From Gammaproteobacteria bacterium (GTDB lineage: Bacteria > Pseudomonadota > Gammaproteobacteria > SZUA-152), in NCBI GenBank assembly GCA_021647705.1, contig JAKIUF010000011.1, positions 32,774-96,773 on the forward strand: DNA of 64,000 nt. The letters run 5' to 3'. Below the pieces are notes generated by a model that was given only the letters and a program-made list of their open reading frames with translations, was not told where the DNA came from and searched no databases. Numbering within the stretch: position 1 is the stretch's first letter; each line of letters starts with the position of its first letter. The translations under genes were made by a program, and so were the position numbers. Of the stretch, positions 26,959 to 35,433 are shown one piece after another.

Positions 26959-28146
26959 ATGAGCGACATACCCAGTCCCTTTCCCAAGCCCGATGCAGAT
27001 GGCTTTAAGCCACTGATCCTTATTGTCGATGATTCGCCCACGATTCGTCTGTCGTTGAGCCGTGCCCTGCAAGACGAATTTACACCACTGGAAGCGGTGG
27101 ATGGCGAACAGGCCTGGGAATTCCTCAGTGGTGACAGCCGGATTGAAGTGGTGATTACTGATTTGTCCATGCCCAAGCTGGATGGTCTCGGTCTGGTCAA
27201 ACGCATGCGTGACAGTGTAGTGATGCGGATACGCAATATGCCGGTGATCATGGTCACGGGTGATGATGACACGGCGGCCCGTGAGGCCTCTTTCATGGCG
27301 GGTGCCAACGATTTTGTCGCCAAAACCAGCGACCGGGTCGAGCTGCTTGCCCGGTTGCGCGCTCATCGCAAGCTGGCAGTAACCTTGCGTGAATTGGAAG
27401 AGAGTCAACGTGAGTTGCGTGAACAGGCGAACACTGATCCGCTGACCCGGTTGGCCAACCGGCGATTTTTTAGTCACATTGCTAATAAAGAATTATCTCT
27501 CATGCGTCGGCAAAAAGAATATTTTGCTGTGTTGATGATGGATATTGATTATTTCAAACACACCAACGATACCTTTGGTCATGCTGCAGGTGATTATGTG
27601 CTGGTACAGGTGGCGCAGATTTTGTCGAACAATGTGCGTGAAGAGGATACTCTGGCACGGATAGGGGGCGAGGAATTTGTGGTGAGTTCACCGTATACCA
27701 ACCGGTTGGCCGCTATTGTGTTGGCTGAGCGTTTGCGTAAAGCAGTGGAGTCGCTGGAGATTCAGTTTGAGGGTAACCGCATTCCCGTTACCATCAGCAT
27801 TGGTATTGCCATGCAACCACAGGATGGCGATGTGCTGGATACTTTGTTGGCCGCTGCTGATGAGCGTCTGTATGCTGCCAAAAATGCGGGCCGCAATCGT
27901 TTTTGTGCCGCTAACAAGCACCATGATGAGCTGGCCATGGATGTGGATAAAGTTTGTCCAAAGTTGGATGAGGCCGTTGGTATGATCAAACATGGCAATC
28001 TGCATCGGCTGATGCCACATATCCCCACATTACTGGAAGAGCTGATCCCCCTGTTTGAGCTGGTTAATGAAGAGTCGCCAGCGCGTATTGATGTGGATCA
28101 AGTACGTGCGGCAATTGTTGAGTTGAAAGCCAAAGATGGACATTAA
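26959..28146 (+). CDS. Receiver-GGDEF diguanylate cyclase
   Basis: A 395-aa response regulator that should make cyclic di-GMP when phosphorylated. The receiver domain (about 18-135) has VDDS at 23-26, phosphoacceptor Asp68 (VITDLSMP) and Lys122. A short coiled linker (about 139-158) leads to the GGDEF domain. The active site is GGEEF (236-240), and RxxD (Arg227-Asp230) five residues before it is an inhibitory I-site, so product feedback is likely. About 80 residues after the GGDEF domain, rich in Asp/Glu/Leu, are not recognised. No kinase is adjacent. The ribosome-binding site before the ATG is weak. Confidence 0.93.
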   Translation: MSDIPSPFPKPDADGFKPLILIVDDSPTIRLSLSRALQDEFTPLEAVDGEQAWEFLSGDSRIEVVITDLSMPKLDGLGLVKRMRDSVVMRIRNMPVIMVTGDDDTAAREASFMAGANDFVAKTSDRVELLARLRAHRKLAVTLRELEESQRELREQANTDPLTRLANRRFFSHIANKELSLMRRQKEYFAVLMMDIDYFKHTNDTFGHAAGDYVLVQVAQILSNNVREEDTLARIGGEEFVVSSPYTNRLAAIVLAERLRKAVESLEIQFEGNRIPVTISIGIAMQPQDGDVLDTLLAAADERLYAAKNAGRNRFCAANKHHDELAMDVDKVCPKLDEAVGMIKHGNLHRLMPHIPTLLEELIPLFELVNEESPARIDVDQVRAAIVELKAKDGH

Positions 28147-28152
28147 TACTGG

Positions 28153-28770
28153 CTAATTCGCATCTGTTCTTTCCCATACCAGAATATTATTATTCGCTGG
28201 CATCACATGTGTCGCAATGCGTGAAAGTCCCGCATTTTCCGCCAGTTTATCCAGCTCGTCTTGATCCCGGATCCCGCTCTTGGGGTTTTGTGATTTTAAC
28301 CACTGTTCAAAACGGGCATTGCTTTCCGAAGTGAATTGTCCATTGATATTGAATGGTCCATAAAGGCAAAAGTGTCCACCGCAGGACAATACCTGGCCGA
28401 TGCCCGCAAACATTTTTATCACCTCCAGCCAGCCCATGATGTGTGCGGTGTTGGCGCTGAACACGGCATCAAAAGCCATGTTCGGCCAGCGGTCTGTTGC
28501 TACGTTCAGGCTCAATGGGGCGCGCACATTGTCCGGGCCTTCATCGCTGATCCAGGCGTGGATGCCGGGATGGTGTTTATCCACATCGCTGGTCTGCCAG
28601 GTGAGGTGGGGCAGTGCGCGGGCAAAAAACACTGCGTGCTGGCCAGTGCCGCTACCGATTTCCAGTACGTGTTGTGTCGCAGCAAATTCTTTCAGTAACA
28701 CTTCAAGAATAGCGTGCTGGTTTTGCACGCAGGATTCAGAGAAAGGTTTTATTCCATGCATGCCGGTCAC
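28153..28770 (-). CDS. DUF938 family SAM-dependent methyltransferase
   Basis: A 205-aa class I methyltransferase-like protein. The SAM-binding motif is VLEIGSGTGQHAVFFA, followed by QTSDVD (acidic end of strand 2) and FDAVFSANTAHIMGW, a segment typical of DUF938. The substrate is unknown. Its ATG overlaps the stop of the small upstream gene by 4 nt, and that gene overlaps the pteridine reductase stop, so the three form a tightly coupled operon. Confidence 0.85.
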   Translation of the reverse strand: MTGMHGIKPFSESCVQNQHAILEVLLKEFAATQHVLEIGSGTGQHAVFFARALPHLTWQTSDVDKHHPGIHAWISDEGPDNVRAPLSLNVATDRWPNMAFDAVFSANTAHIMGWLEVIKMFAGIGQVLSCGGHFCLYGPFNINGQFTSESNARFEQWLKSQNPKSGIRDQDELDKLAENAGLSRIATHVMPANNNILVWERTDAN

Positions 28771-29048
28771 GCCAATTTTTCATCGGACTTGCATCGCAAG
28801 TCTTCAGTCACACTGTGTCTTGCTGTTTCAACACTGTCGAATATGGATCCGCTTTCATATTCAGCCCAATACCCTTCACCGATATACTCAAATTCTGACA
28901 AGTCCCAGGTGTAGATAAACGATGTAAATGTGGAATCACACTTTTTGGCAATGATTGCTATTGCGTTGCCAGCAGGTGTGTCGATTCTCTCAATTTGTTC
29001 AAATCCGTCTCTGCTGAACAAAAACTTTTCTGGTGGCAGCATTTTCAT
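28767..29048 (-). CDS. Hypothetical 93-aa soluble protein
   Basis: Its ATG shares one base with the TAA of the pteridine reductase gene (TAATG), and its end overlaps the DUF938 start (ATGA). That tight packing supports real translation. The product has alternating beta-type segments, is acidic in the second half (EYIGEGYWAEYESG) and has no signal peptide. I do not recognise a family. Confidence 0.6.
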   Translation of the reverse strand: MKMLPPEKFLFSRDGFEQIERIDTPAGNAIAIIAKKCDSTFTSFIYTWDLSEFEYIGEGYWAEYESGSIFDSVETARHSVTEDLRCKSDEKLA

Positions 29049-29824
29049 TAGCTATTCAGAGAACGCCCGCCATCCACCGTAATCACCTGCCCGCTGGTGT
29101 AGTCGGCATCACGAATCAAAAACAGTGCGGCACGGGCGATATCTTCGGGACTACCCTGGCGCTTGAGAAAGGTACGGGAAACGATGCGTTGCTGGGTCAC
29201 TTCATCAATTTTGCGCTCCGGCCATAAAATAGCTCCGGGGGCAATGGCATTAACACGTACCTCGGGACCCATTTCGCAGGCCAGTGATTTGGTGAGCATT
29301 ACCAAACCGGCTTTGGCGATACTGTATACGGGAAAGCGTTTCAGTGGCCGGTCGGCATGAATATCGGCAATGTTGATAATGCAGCCATGCTGTTCCTTGA
29401 GGTGCGGTGCAGCGGCCTGGGATAAAAAAAACGGTGCCTTGAGGTTGGTGCCGACGAGGTCATCCCATTCCGTTTCGGTGGTTTTTCCCAGCTGGGTGGG
29501 ATAAAAACTGGAGGCATTGTTGATCAGCACATCGAGCCGTCCCCAGGTGGCCAGCGCATCGGCTACCACTGCAGGCAGGGCGGCCTGATCCAGCAGGTCA
29601 GCACGTACCAGCACCACGGAATCATTGCGCAACGCATTGAGTTCGTTTTGCAGGGTGTGGGCGGCATTGCGTGAACCTCGATAATGCAGCACCAGACGTG
29701 CTCCTTCGGCGTGCAAGGTGCGGGCGATAACGGCACCGATGCGATGCACGCCACCAGTAATCAGGATGACACGGTCCTGCAACGGACCCAGGCTCTCGCT
29801 ACTGGCTTCTGTGGTATCATTCAA
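29048..29824 (-). CDS. Pteridine reductase (short-chain dehydrogenase, FolM/PTR1-like)
   Basis: A 258-aa SDR enzyme expected to reduce dihydrofolate or dihydrobiopterin-type pterins with NADPH. The nucleotide motif TGGVHRIGAVIA has the Arg characteristic of pteridine reductases (in place of the usual GxxxGIG form). LINNASSFYPT, the catalytic YSIAK and PGAILWPE follow. FolB and FolK lie within 3 kb on the other strand, so a folate/pterin role fits. It heads a minus-strand operon with the 93-aa protein and DUF938. Confidence 0.87.
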   Translation of the reverse strand: MNDTTEASSESLGPLQDRVILITGGVHRIGAVIARTLHAEGARLVLHYRGSRNAAHTLQNELNALRNDSVVLVRADLLDQAALPAVVADALATWGRLDVLINNASSFYPTQLGKTTETEWDDLVGTNLKAPFFLSQAAAPHLKEQHGCIINIADIHADRPLKRFPVYSIAKAGLVMLTKSLACEMGPEVRVNAIAPGAILWPERKIDEVTQQRIVSRTFLKRQGSPEDIARAALFLIRDADYTSGQVITVDGGRSLNS

Positions 29825-29932
29825 AGTGTATTTTCCTGTATTCAGGTAATGTGCTTATCCATAAAATGCACACTCTAACTCACTCTGTATCCATTGCCCA
29901 ACCACCGCTTGTGACAGACCTGATTCAACGCC

Positions 29933-31153
29933 ATGCCGACATCATCTACTCTCCTTTCACGCCCGGGTATCACTTCAGCAAGTGCGTTGTCGCAGTTGCC
30001 AGCGCCTGATGCTGCTGCGCAGGCGCATAGCGAAAAGCTTATTGCATTTATTACCGATGAGATTGTTGCTGCCGGAGGGCAGATCAGTTTCGCTCGCTAC
30101 ATGGAGCTGGCGCTGTTTGCTCCGGGAATGGGTTATTATTCGGCGGGCGCACGCAAATTTGGCGAGCAGGGTGATTTTGTCACTGCACCGGAGATTTCAC
30201 CGCTGTTTTCCCGCGCTCTGGCGAAACAACTGGCTGAGGTGCTGAATACCTTTGACGGAACAGGCAAGGTGCTGGAGGTAGGAGGGGGGAGTGGTGTTAT
30301 GGCGGCGGATATGCTGGCCGAGCTGGAAACCCTTGATGCATTGCCTGCGCAATATCTTATTTTGGAGTTGAGCGCAGATTTGCAGGAACGTCAGCGTGAA
30401 ACCCTTGCTGCACGGGTGCCGCATTTGCTGGAACGGGTGTACTGGTTGCACGAATTACCCGCACCCGGTTTTCGCGGGGTAGTGGTGGCCAATGAATTGC
30501 TGGATGCATTGCCCGTTCACTGTTTTGTCACCCACAAAAACGGCTTGCAGGAACGTTGTGTGAGTTTTGCAGAGGGTCGTTTTCAATGGGTAAACAATGA
30601 GACAGATGAGTTGTTGTTGCCAGAGCACCTGACAGAAATCATTGCAAAACTGCCTCCGGGTTACACATCAGAAATCAATTTTGCAGCCACCGGCTGGATA
30701 CAATCCATTGCCAATTTGCTGGATGCCGGGGTGGTGTTGCTGATTGATTATGGCTATGCCACTGCCGAGTATTATCATCCCCGGCGTGATGGCGGTACGT
30801 TGATGTGCCATTATCGGCATCGTGCCCATGATGATCCGTTTGTTTATCCCGGGTTACAGGATATTACCGCCCATGTGGATTTTACTGCCATTGCCGAAGC
30901 GGCGGTATCTGCCGGGTTGGATGTGCGTGGTTACAATACTCAGGGGATTTTTCTGTTGGGCTGTGGCATCAGTGAACTGGCGCAACCCTTTGAGGAGCTG
31001 GATGAGCGGCAGCAGATATTACAAGCACAACAATTGCGTACCCTTACCTTGCCTACTGAAATGGGGGAGCGTTTTAAAGTGATTGCCCTGGCACGAGACT
31101 ATCATCAGCCCTTGTGTGGTTTTGTCATGCAAGATTTACGTCATCAGCTTTAA
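29933..31153 (+). CDS. MidA/NDUFAF7-family SAM-dependent methyltransferase
   Basis: A 406-aa protein of the former DUF185 family. Family hallmarks are ISFARYMELALFAPGMGYY, FGEQGDFVTAPEISPLF, the SAM motif LEVGGGSGVMAADML and VVANELLDALPVH. The mitochondrial homologue NDUFAF7 dimethylates an arginine of complex I; the bacterial substrate is not established. It is divergent from the pteridine reductase with about 108 nt between, and is followed by a MITE-like element. Confidence 0.9.
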   Translation: MPTSSTLLSRPGITSASALSQLPAPDAAAQAHSEKLIAFITDEIVAAGGQISFARYMELALFAPGMGYYSAGARKFGEQGDFVTAPEISPLFSRALAKQLAEVLNTFDGTGKVLEVGGGSGVMAADMLAELETLDALPAQYLILELSADLQERQRETLAARVPHLLERVYWLHELPAPGFRGVVVANELLDALPVHCFVTHKNGLQERCVSFAEGRFQWVNNETDELLLPEHLTEIIAKLPPGYTSEINFAATGWIQSIANLLDAGVVLLIDYGYATAEYYHPRRDGGTLMCHYRHRAHDDPFVYPGLQDITAHVDFTAIAEAAVSAGLDVRGYNTQGIFLLGCGISELAQPFEELDERQQILQAQQLRTLTLPTEMGERFKVIALARDYHQPLCGFVMQDLRHQL

Positions 31154-31160
31154 ACCCGAG

Positions 31161-31293
31161 TTAAATGTGAATTAAGGGCTAAATTGCTCTGTTTTCAGCG
31201 TTGCAGCAGGGTTTTTGGGCATGGTTTGTTTTGCTGAATGTAAACCAATGATTTTATTCGCTTGGATATTTTTAGCACTTAATTCACATTTAA
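31161..31293. repeat. MITE-like element, copy 2 (133 bp)
   Basis: Terminal inverted repeats of 23 bp at 31161-31183 and 31271-31293 match at 22 of 23 positions (one mismatch). The internal region shares TTTTCAGC, TTGCAG and the CTGAATGTAAA-CAATGATTTTATT block with copy 1 at 18614-18852. No target-site duplication is obvious. It ends 23 nt before the start of the following methyltransferase gene. Confidence 0.8.
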
Positions 31294-31316
31294 ATGGAAA
31301 AACATTGGAATTGTTA

Positions 31317-32006
31317 ATGGGTAATAAATTACAACAAACTCAGGATATGCTCGCCAAACATCATCGGGATGGCGACGTTTTTGTACAGTTGATGAAGGAC
31401 ACTTATGCCGGGCGTTTTAACGAGGATTTCTGGGCATTGTGGAATACGCGCATAGCACCAGTGTTGAGTGAATCACCAGTGATTCTGGATTTGGGCACCG
31501 GCCCAGGCACCTTCTTGCGTGACATACATGAACGGTATCCAAAGGCCCGTGCCATTGGCGTGGAGTGTGCAGAATACATGCTGGAGGCTGCTAGCGATTT
31601 GCCGGAAGGCTGCGAAATTATTACCGCCGATTTACACGACCCCCACTTGCCGTTGGCTGATAGCAGTGTTGATGCAGTGGTAGCCTCTGTTGTGTTACAT
31701 GAAATGCATCAGCCCGTGCGCACTTTGCAGGAGATGCAGCGCTGTCTGAAACCCGGCGGTATTTTTTATGTGATGGACTGGGTACGCGCACCGTTGGCGC
31801 AATATCTGGCAGACAGTGAGTTGGCCGTATTTGACCGGCAGACACCTGAAGAAGAATTGGAAGACCTGTTTATTCATTTTATTGAACACAATAGGTTCAG
31901 TGTTGATGACTTGGCCTTCATGCTGGAAAACACTGGCTTCCGCGTACTGGAAAAAACATTGCTGAAGGAAGGGCGCATGGCGCGCCTTGTCGCGGAGAAA
32001 AGATAA
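31317..32006 (+). CDS. Class I SAM-dependent methyltransferase
   Basis: The start is set at ATG 31317 (229 aa, MGNKLQQTQDML). A longer in-frame version beginning at 31215 would be encoded by the MITE-like element and is rejected. The SAM site is VILDLGTGPGTFLRDI, with GVECAEYML (ribose-binding acidic residue) and ADSSVDAVVASVVLHEM after it; the profile resembles ubiquinone/menaquinone-type methyltransferases. The substrate is unknown. It ends 6 nt before uppP, so the two are likely co-transcribed. Confidence 0.82.
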   Translation: MGNKLQQTQDMLAKHHRDGDVFVQLMKDTYAGRFNEDFWALWNTRIAPVLSESPVILDLGTGPGTFLRDIHERYPKARAIGVECAEYMLEAASDLPEGCEIITADLHDPHLPLADSSVDAVVASVVLHEMHQPVRTLQEMQRCLKPGGIFYVMDWVRAPLAQYLADSELAVFDRQTPEEELEDLFIHFIEHNRFSVDDLAFMLENTGFRVLEKTLLKEGRMARLVAEKR

Positions 32007-32012
32007 ACTGCT

Positions 32013-32810
32013 ATGGATGCATTACACGCTATTTTTCTTGCTCTGGTACAGGGTTTTTCTGAATTCCTTCCGGTTTCCAGTTCCGCACATCTTATTTTAT
32101 TACCGCGTTTGCTGGGCTGGCCGGATCAGGGACTGGCCTTTGATGTCGCTGTACACGTTGGCACGCTGAGCGCGGTGGTATTGTATTTTCGTCGCGAGCT
32201 GGTGCCCATGACGCAGGACTGGGTGCAGTCAGTGCTTACTCGCAAGCAAACTGCAAATAGTCGGCTGGCCTGGGCGGTATTATGGGGTACCGTTCCCGTG
32301 GGGCTGGCAGGCTTGCTGTTCAAAGGTTTTATTGAAAATAACTTGCGCTCGGAGTTGGTCATTGCTGCGGCAACCATAGGCTTTGCTCTAGTGCTGTGGT
32401 GGGCGGATAGCAAAGGCCGGGGTCAGCGTGATGAATACAGCCTGCGTATCAGTGATATTGCTATTATTGGTGTTGCTCAGGCATTGGCGTTGATTCCGGG
32501 TACTTCACGTTCCGGTGCGACAATGACGGCGGGATTGATGCTGGGGTTGTCGCGTGAGGCGGCGGCACGCTTTTCATTTCTGCTGTCGATTCCGGTGATT
32601 ACCCTGGCCGGGGGATTGCTGACACTGGATTTGATCCAGGATCCCGGTCAGGTGGATTGGCGGGCTATGGTCATCGGAGTGATGACCTCGGCGATTACCG
32701 CCTATTTGTGTATACACTTTTTTCTGAAGCTGCTGGAACGCATCGGCATGTTACCTTTTGTGATTTATCGTTTATTGCTGGGGGGGCTGCTGATTTATCT
32801 GTTTGCCTGA
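32013..32810 (+). CDS. uppP: Undecaprenyl-diphosphatase
   Basis: A 265-aa integral membrane phosphatase that recycles undecaprenyl pyrophosphate to the monophosphate carrier for cell-wall synthesis; overexpression gives bacitracin resistance. Catalytic motifs are QGFSEFLPVSSSAH (Glu17, His26) and PGTSRSGATM, with the usual set of membrane helices. The end overlaps the convergent membrane-protein gene by 16 nt. Confidence 0.95.
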   Translation: MDALHAIFLALVQGFSEFLPVSSSAHLILLPRLLGWPDQGLAFDVAVHVGTLSAVVLYFRRELVPMTQDWVQSVLTRKQTANSRLAWAVLWGTVPVGLAGLLFKGFIENNLRSELVIAAATIGFALVLWWADSKGRGQRDEYSLRISDIAIIGVAQALALIPGTSRSGATMTAGLMLGLSREAAARFSFLLSIPVITLAGGLLTLDLIQDPGQVDWRAMVIGVMTSAITAYLCIHFFLKLLERIGMLPFVIYRLLLGGLLIYLFA

Positions 32811-33397
32811 GCCTGTTTAACCAGCCCCCATGTCAGCAGACCCAAACCCAGCAAAGACAATGTGCCCTGATAGTAAGGGTAGAACTCAAAGTCATTAAAA
32901 CCCAAGCCATAAAAGGCCACAAAACCCACCCAGGTAGCACCGGAGCAGTGTTCGATGGCCGTCATGTAGGTGAAAGCGGTTACCAGCAGCACAACACCCA
33001 ACAGTCCGCGCAACAGGCCGGTATTGTGTTGCGCAGTTTGTCGGGCACGATTGATCAGTTGCCCACCGAGCAGGGCAGCAAACAGGTAAACTAGGAGAGT
33101 AATGCTGTCGTATTGCAGTGTCCATAAATTCAACCCGCTACGTGGATCCTGATGGATAAACACAAACAGCGATTTGGTAACAATAAATTTCAGTGCGCTG
33201 AGTGGTTGCTCCTGCCAGATGAGTTGGAACATGGCGATGTCGGCCCCGATGGGGAACAGCATGTGATTGATCATGCCTCCATTGAGCAGGATCATGGCAG
33301 CCAGACCGATAACAAAAAAGCTGACAAACAACAATGCGCTCATTGATAGCCAGTGATTTGGTTTTTTGGGCGGGTGAACAATCAGGGTTTTATCCAT
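32795..33397 (-). CDS. Hypothetical multi-pass membrane protein
   Basis: A 200-aa product with about five hydrophobic segments (approx. 19-40, 65-80, 97-115, 128-146, 175-195). It starts at ATG 33397 with a short basic N-terminus. No domain recognised. It is convergent with uppP (tail overlap of 16 nt) and divergent from apaH. Topology consistency and length support a real gene. Confidence 0.65.
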   Translation of the reverse strand: MDKTLIVHPPKKPNHWLSMSALLFVSFFVIGLAAMILLNGGMINHMLFPIGADIAMFQLIWQEQPLSALKFIVTKSLFVFIHQDPRSGLNLWTLQYDSITLLVYLFAALLGGQLINRARQTAQHNTGLLRGLLGVVLLVTAFTYMTAIEHCSGATWVGFVAFYGLGFNDFEFYPYYQGTLSLLGLGLLTWGLVKQAQANR

Positions 33398-33478
33398 GGC
33401 TGGAGTTTACCTGAACTGTGTGTCTTGCGTGTTATTCTACGCAGGAATATTTGCTTAATGGGCTCCACAGGTTGAAAA

Positions 33479-34291
33479 ATGGCGACTTACGCAATAGGTG
33501 ATATCCAGGGGTGTTACGATGAGCTGATGAGCCTGTTGGACTTGATTCATTTTGATCCGGCAGATGATCAGGTATGGTTTACCGGCGATTTGGTCAATCG
33601 TGGCCCAGCATCGTTACAGGTGCTACGTGTGGTGCGTGAACTGGGTAGCAGTGCAGTAACGGTACTGGGTAATCATGACCTACATCTATTAGCGGTGGCC
33701 GAAGGCAGCAGAGCTCTTCATAAAACTGATACGTTGGGTGATATTCTTTCAACGCCGGACCGTGATGAATTGCTGGTATGGTTACGCCAGCAGCCATTGA
33801 TGCATCATGATCCAGCATTGAATGTCGTCCTGGTTCATGCGGGTCTGCCGCCACAATGGGATCTGGCCATGGCGCAAGCCTGCGCAAAAGAAGTGGAAAC
33901 CGTTTTGCGTAGTGATTATTACACGGCATTTTTTCAGCACATGTACGGCAATCAGCCCGATGTGTGGCGTGATGACCTGGTAGGCTGGGACCGATTGCGT
34001 TTTATTACCAACAGTTTTACACGGCTGCGTTATTGCGACACCACAGGGCATTTTGATTTTAAAGCCAAGGGTGAACCGGGTACACAGCCTGAAGGTTATC
34101 TGCCGTGGTTTGAAATACCTGGGCGGCGTAGCGAAGATTTGCGTATTGTTTTTGGGCATTGGTCCACGCTGGGTTTACGCCAGGAGCCTAATATTATCTC
34201 GTTGGATACAGGTTGCCTGTGGGGTAATCAACTGACCGCAGTACGATTGAGCGGAAATGATGCCGTTTTTTGCGTAGAATGCTCAAGATAG
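33479..34291 (+). CDS. apaH: Symmetrical bis(5'-nucleosyl)-tetraphosphatase
   Basis: A 270-aa metallophosphoesterase that hydrolyses Ap4A to two ADP and, in E. coli, also removes Np4 caps from RNA. Metal-binding motifs: GDIQGC near residue 7, GDLVNRG, GNHDLHLLA, and histidines in VLVHAGLPP and FGHW. Full length. In enterics apaH follows ksgA-apaG; here it is alone, divergent from a membrane-protein gene. Confidence 0.96.
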   Translation: MATYAIGDIQGCYDELMSLLDLIHFDPADDQVWFTGDLVNRGPASLQVLRVVRELGSSAVTVLGNHDLHLLAVAEGSRALHKTDTLGDILSTPDRDELLVWLRQQPLMHHDPALNVVLVHAGLPPQWDLAMAQACAKEVETVLRSDYYTAFFQHMYGNQPDVWRDDLVGWDRLRFITNSFTRLRYCDTTGHFDFKAKGEPGTQPEGYLPWFEIPGRRSEDLRIVFGHWSTLGLRQEPNIISLDTGCLWGNQLTAVRLSGNDAVFCVECSR

Positions 34292-34368
34292 CGTTGTCTA
34301 GGAAATGGATAATAAAAACTTTTTTGTGGGACATATTTATTTAAGTGGGCAACAAACAGGGTTTTGAA

Positions 34369-34878
34369 ATGAAAAATACATGTTTTCGAGTGTTGGGTTT
34401 TGTTTTTTTGTCAGCAGTTATGGTTACAGTACAGGCTGCACCACAGGCGAAAATCATTGAACGTGGTTATTATAACTTTATCGATGAGACCGAGCGTCTG
34501 GCATCGCCGTTGATTTCTTCAGGTTATGTGAAGCGCGGCGAAGCCGAGTTGGTGAAAGATACGCAACGTATCCCATTGGAAATGGGACGTTTGTTTGGCT
34601 TTCGTTTTCGTATTTCCGGGATAGATAAAAACATTGGCGTTATTCCTCTGGAGTTGGTTGTGGTTCATCCGGAAATGAAAAAATCGGATGGCTCCAGTTC
34701 CTCCGGCTATCGTTACAACATACATTTAAAGCTTACTAATGGCATGGTGGAAGACCAGATTGGTTATAGCATCAATGAAGATTTTGAAATGGTTGAAGGT
34801 GACTGGCAGTTTGAATTTCTTTTTATGAATAAGACGCTGCTTAAGCAAGCGTTCACGACTTATTTACAGGACAAATAA
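34369..34878 (+). CDS. Exported DUF3859-type protein
   Basis: The start at ATG 34369 (169 aa) begins a clean signal peptide (MKNTCFRVLGF... cleavage near VQAAP). The mature part is a beta-rich domain with LFGFRFRISG and VVHPEMKKSDG, the pattern I associate with DUF3859; that family has no known function. It ends 1 nt before the next small membrane-protein gene, so the two are co-translated. Confidence 0.65.
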   Translation: MKNTCFRVLGFVFLSAVMVTVQAAPQAKIIERGYYNFIDETERLASPLISSGYVKRGEAELVKDTQRIPLEMGRLFGFRFRISGIDKNIGVIPLELVVVHPEMKKSDGSSSSGYRYNIHLKLTNGMVEDQIGYSINEDFEMVEGDWQFEFLFMNKTLLKQAFTTYLQDK

Positions 34879-34879
34879 T

Positions 34880-35254
34880 ATGGATGATGAACTCAGGCAA
34901 AATATGACAGCTTCTGAAACCTGGATGCGCGGACTGTTTATGTTGTTGTTTGTTTTTTTATTGGTGGTGGCACGAGTAGTGACAGGTGCGGTGGTGGTGA
35001 TCCAGTTTTTGTTTACGGTATTTACCGGGCAATGCAATGCTAATTTGCGTGAGTTTGGTGCGAGTCTGGCGATGTATGTTTACCGGGCATTATTATTTGT
35101 GACCTACAATAGCGAAAGCAAGCCTTTTCCTTTTGCTCCGTGGCCATCCCGTGATGATGCTGGGCTGGTTGTCGATACCGTTGCACAGCCTGTTGCTGAA
35201 ACACCCGTGGATACACTGGAATCGGATGAGCCAAACAAACGCCCCTGTTCCTGA
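34880..35254 (+). CDS. DUF4389 membrane protein
   Basis: A 124-aa protein with one or two hydrophobic segments (about 18-50) followed by NANLREFGASLAMYVYRALLFVTYNSE and PFPFAPWP, the conserved DUF4389 core. The C-terminus is acidic and low-complexity. The function is unknown. It directly follows the exported DUF3859-type gene. Confidence 0.75.
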   Translation: MDDELRQNMTASETWMRGLFMLLFVFLLVVARVVTGAVVVIQFLFTVFTGQCNANLREFGASLAMYVYRALLFVTYNSESKPFPFAPWPSRDDAGLVVDTVAQPVAETPVDTLESDEPNKRPCS

Positions 35255-35433
35255 ATGGCCTTTTTTATTGAGCGGTTAGCCCGTGTTTGCAAATCACTGC
35301 GACACAAATCTGCTCTCTTTTTATACAAAATCAGGTTATAATTCTCGCCCCACATAACCGCAGTCATGTGCAGTTTCACAAACTGACACCATTGGCGGCG
35401 ATCCCTTTGGCAATTAACCACCTTGTGCATCCC

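Noticed and set aside
31215..31316. N-terminal extension of the methyltransferase
   Set aside because: The 34 codons come from the MITE-like element; the ATG at 31317 starts the conserved protein.
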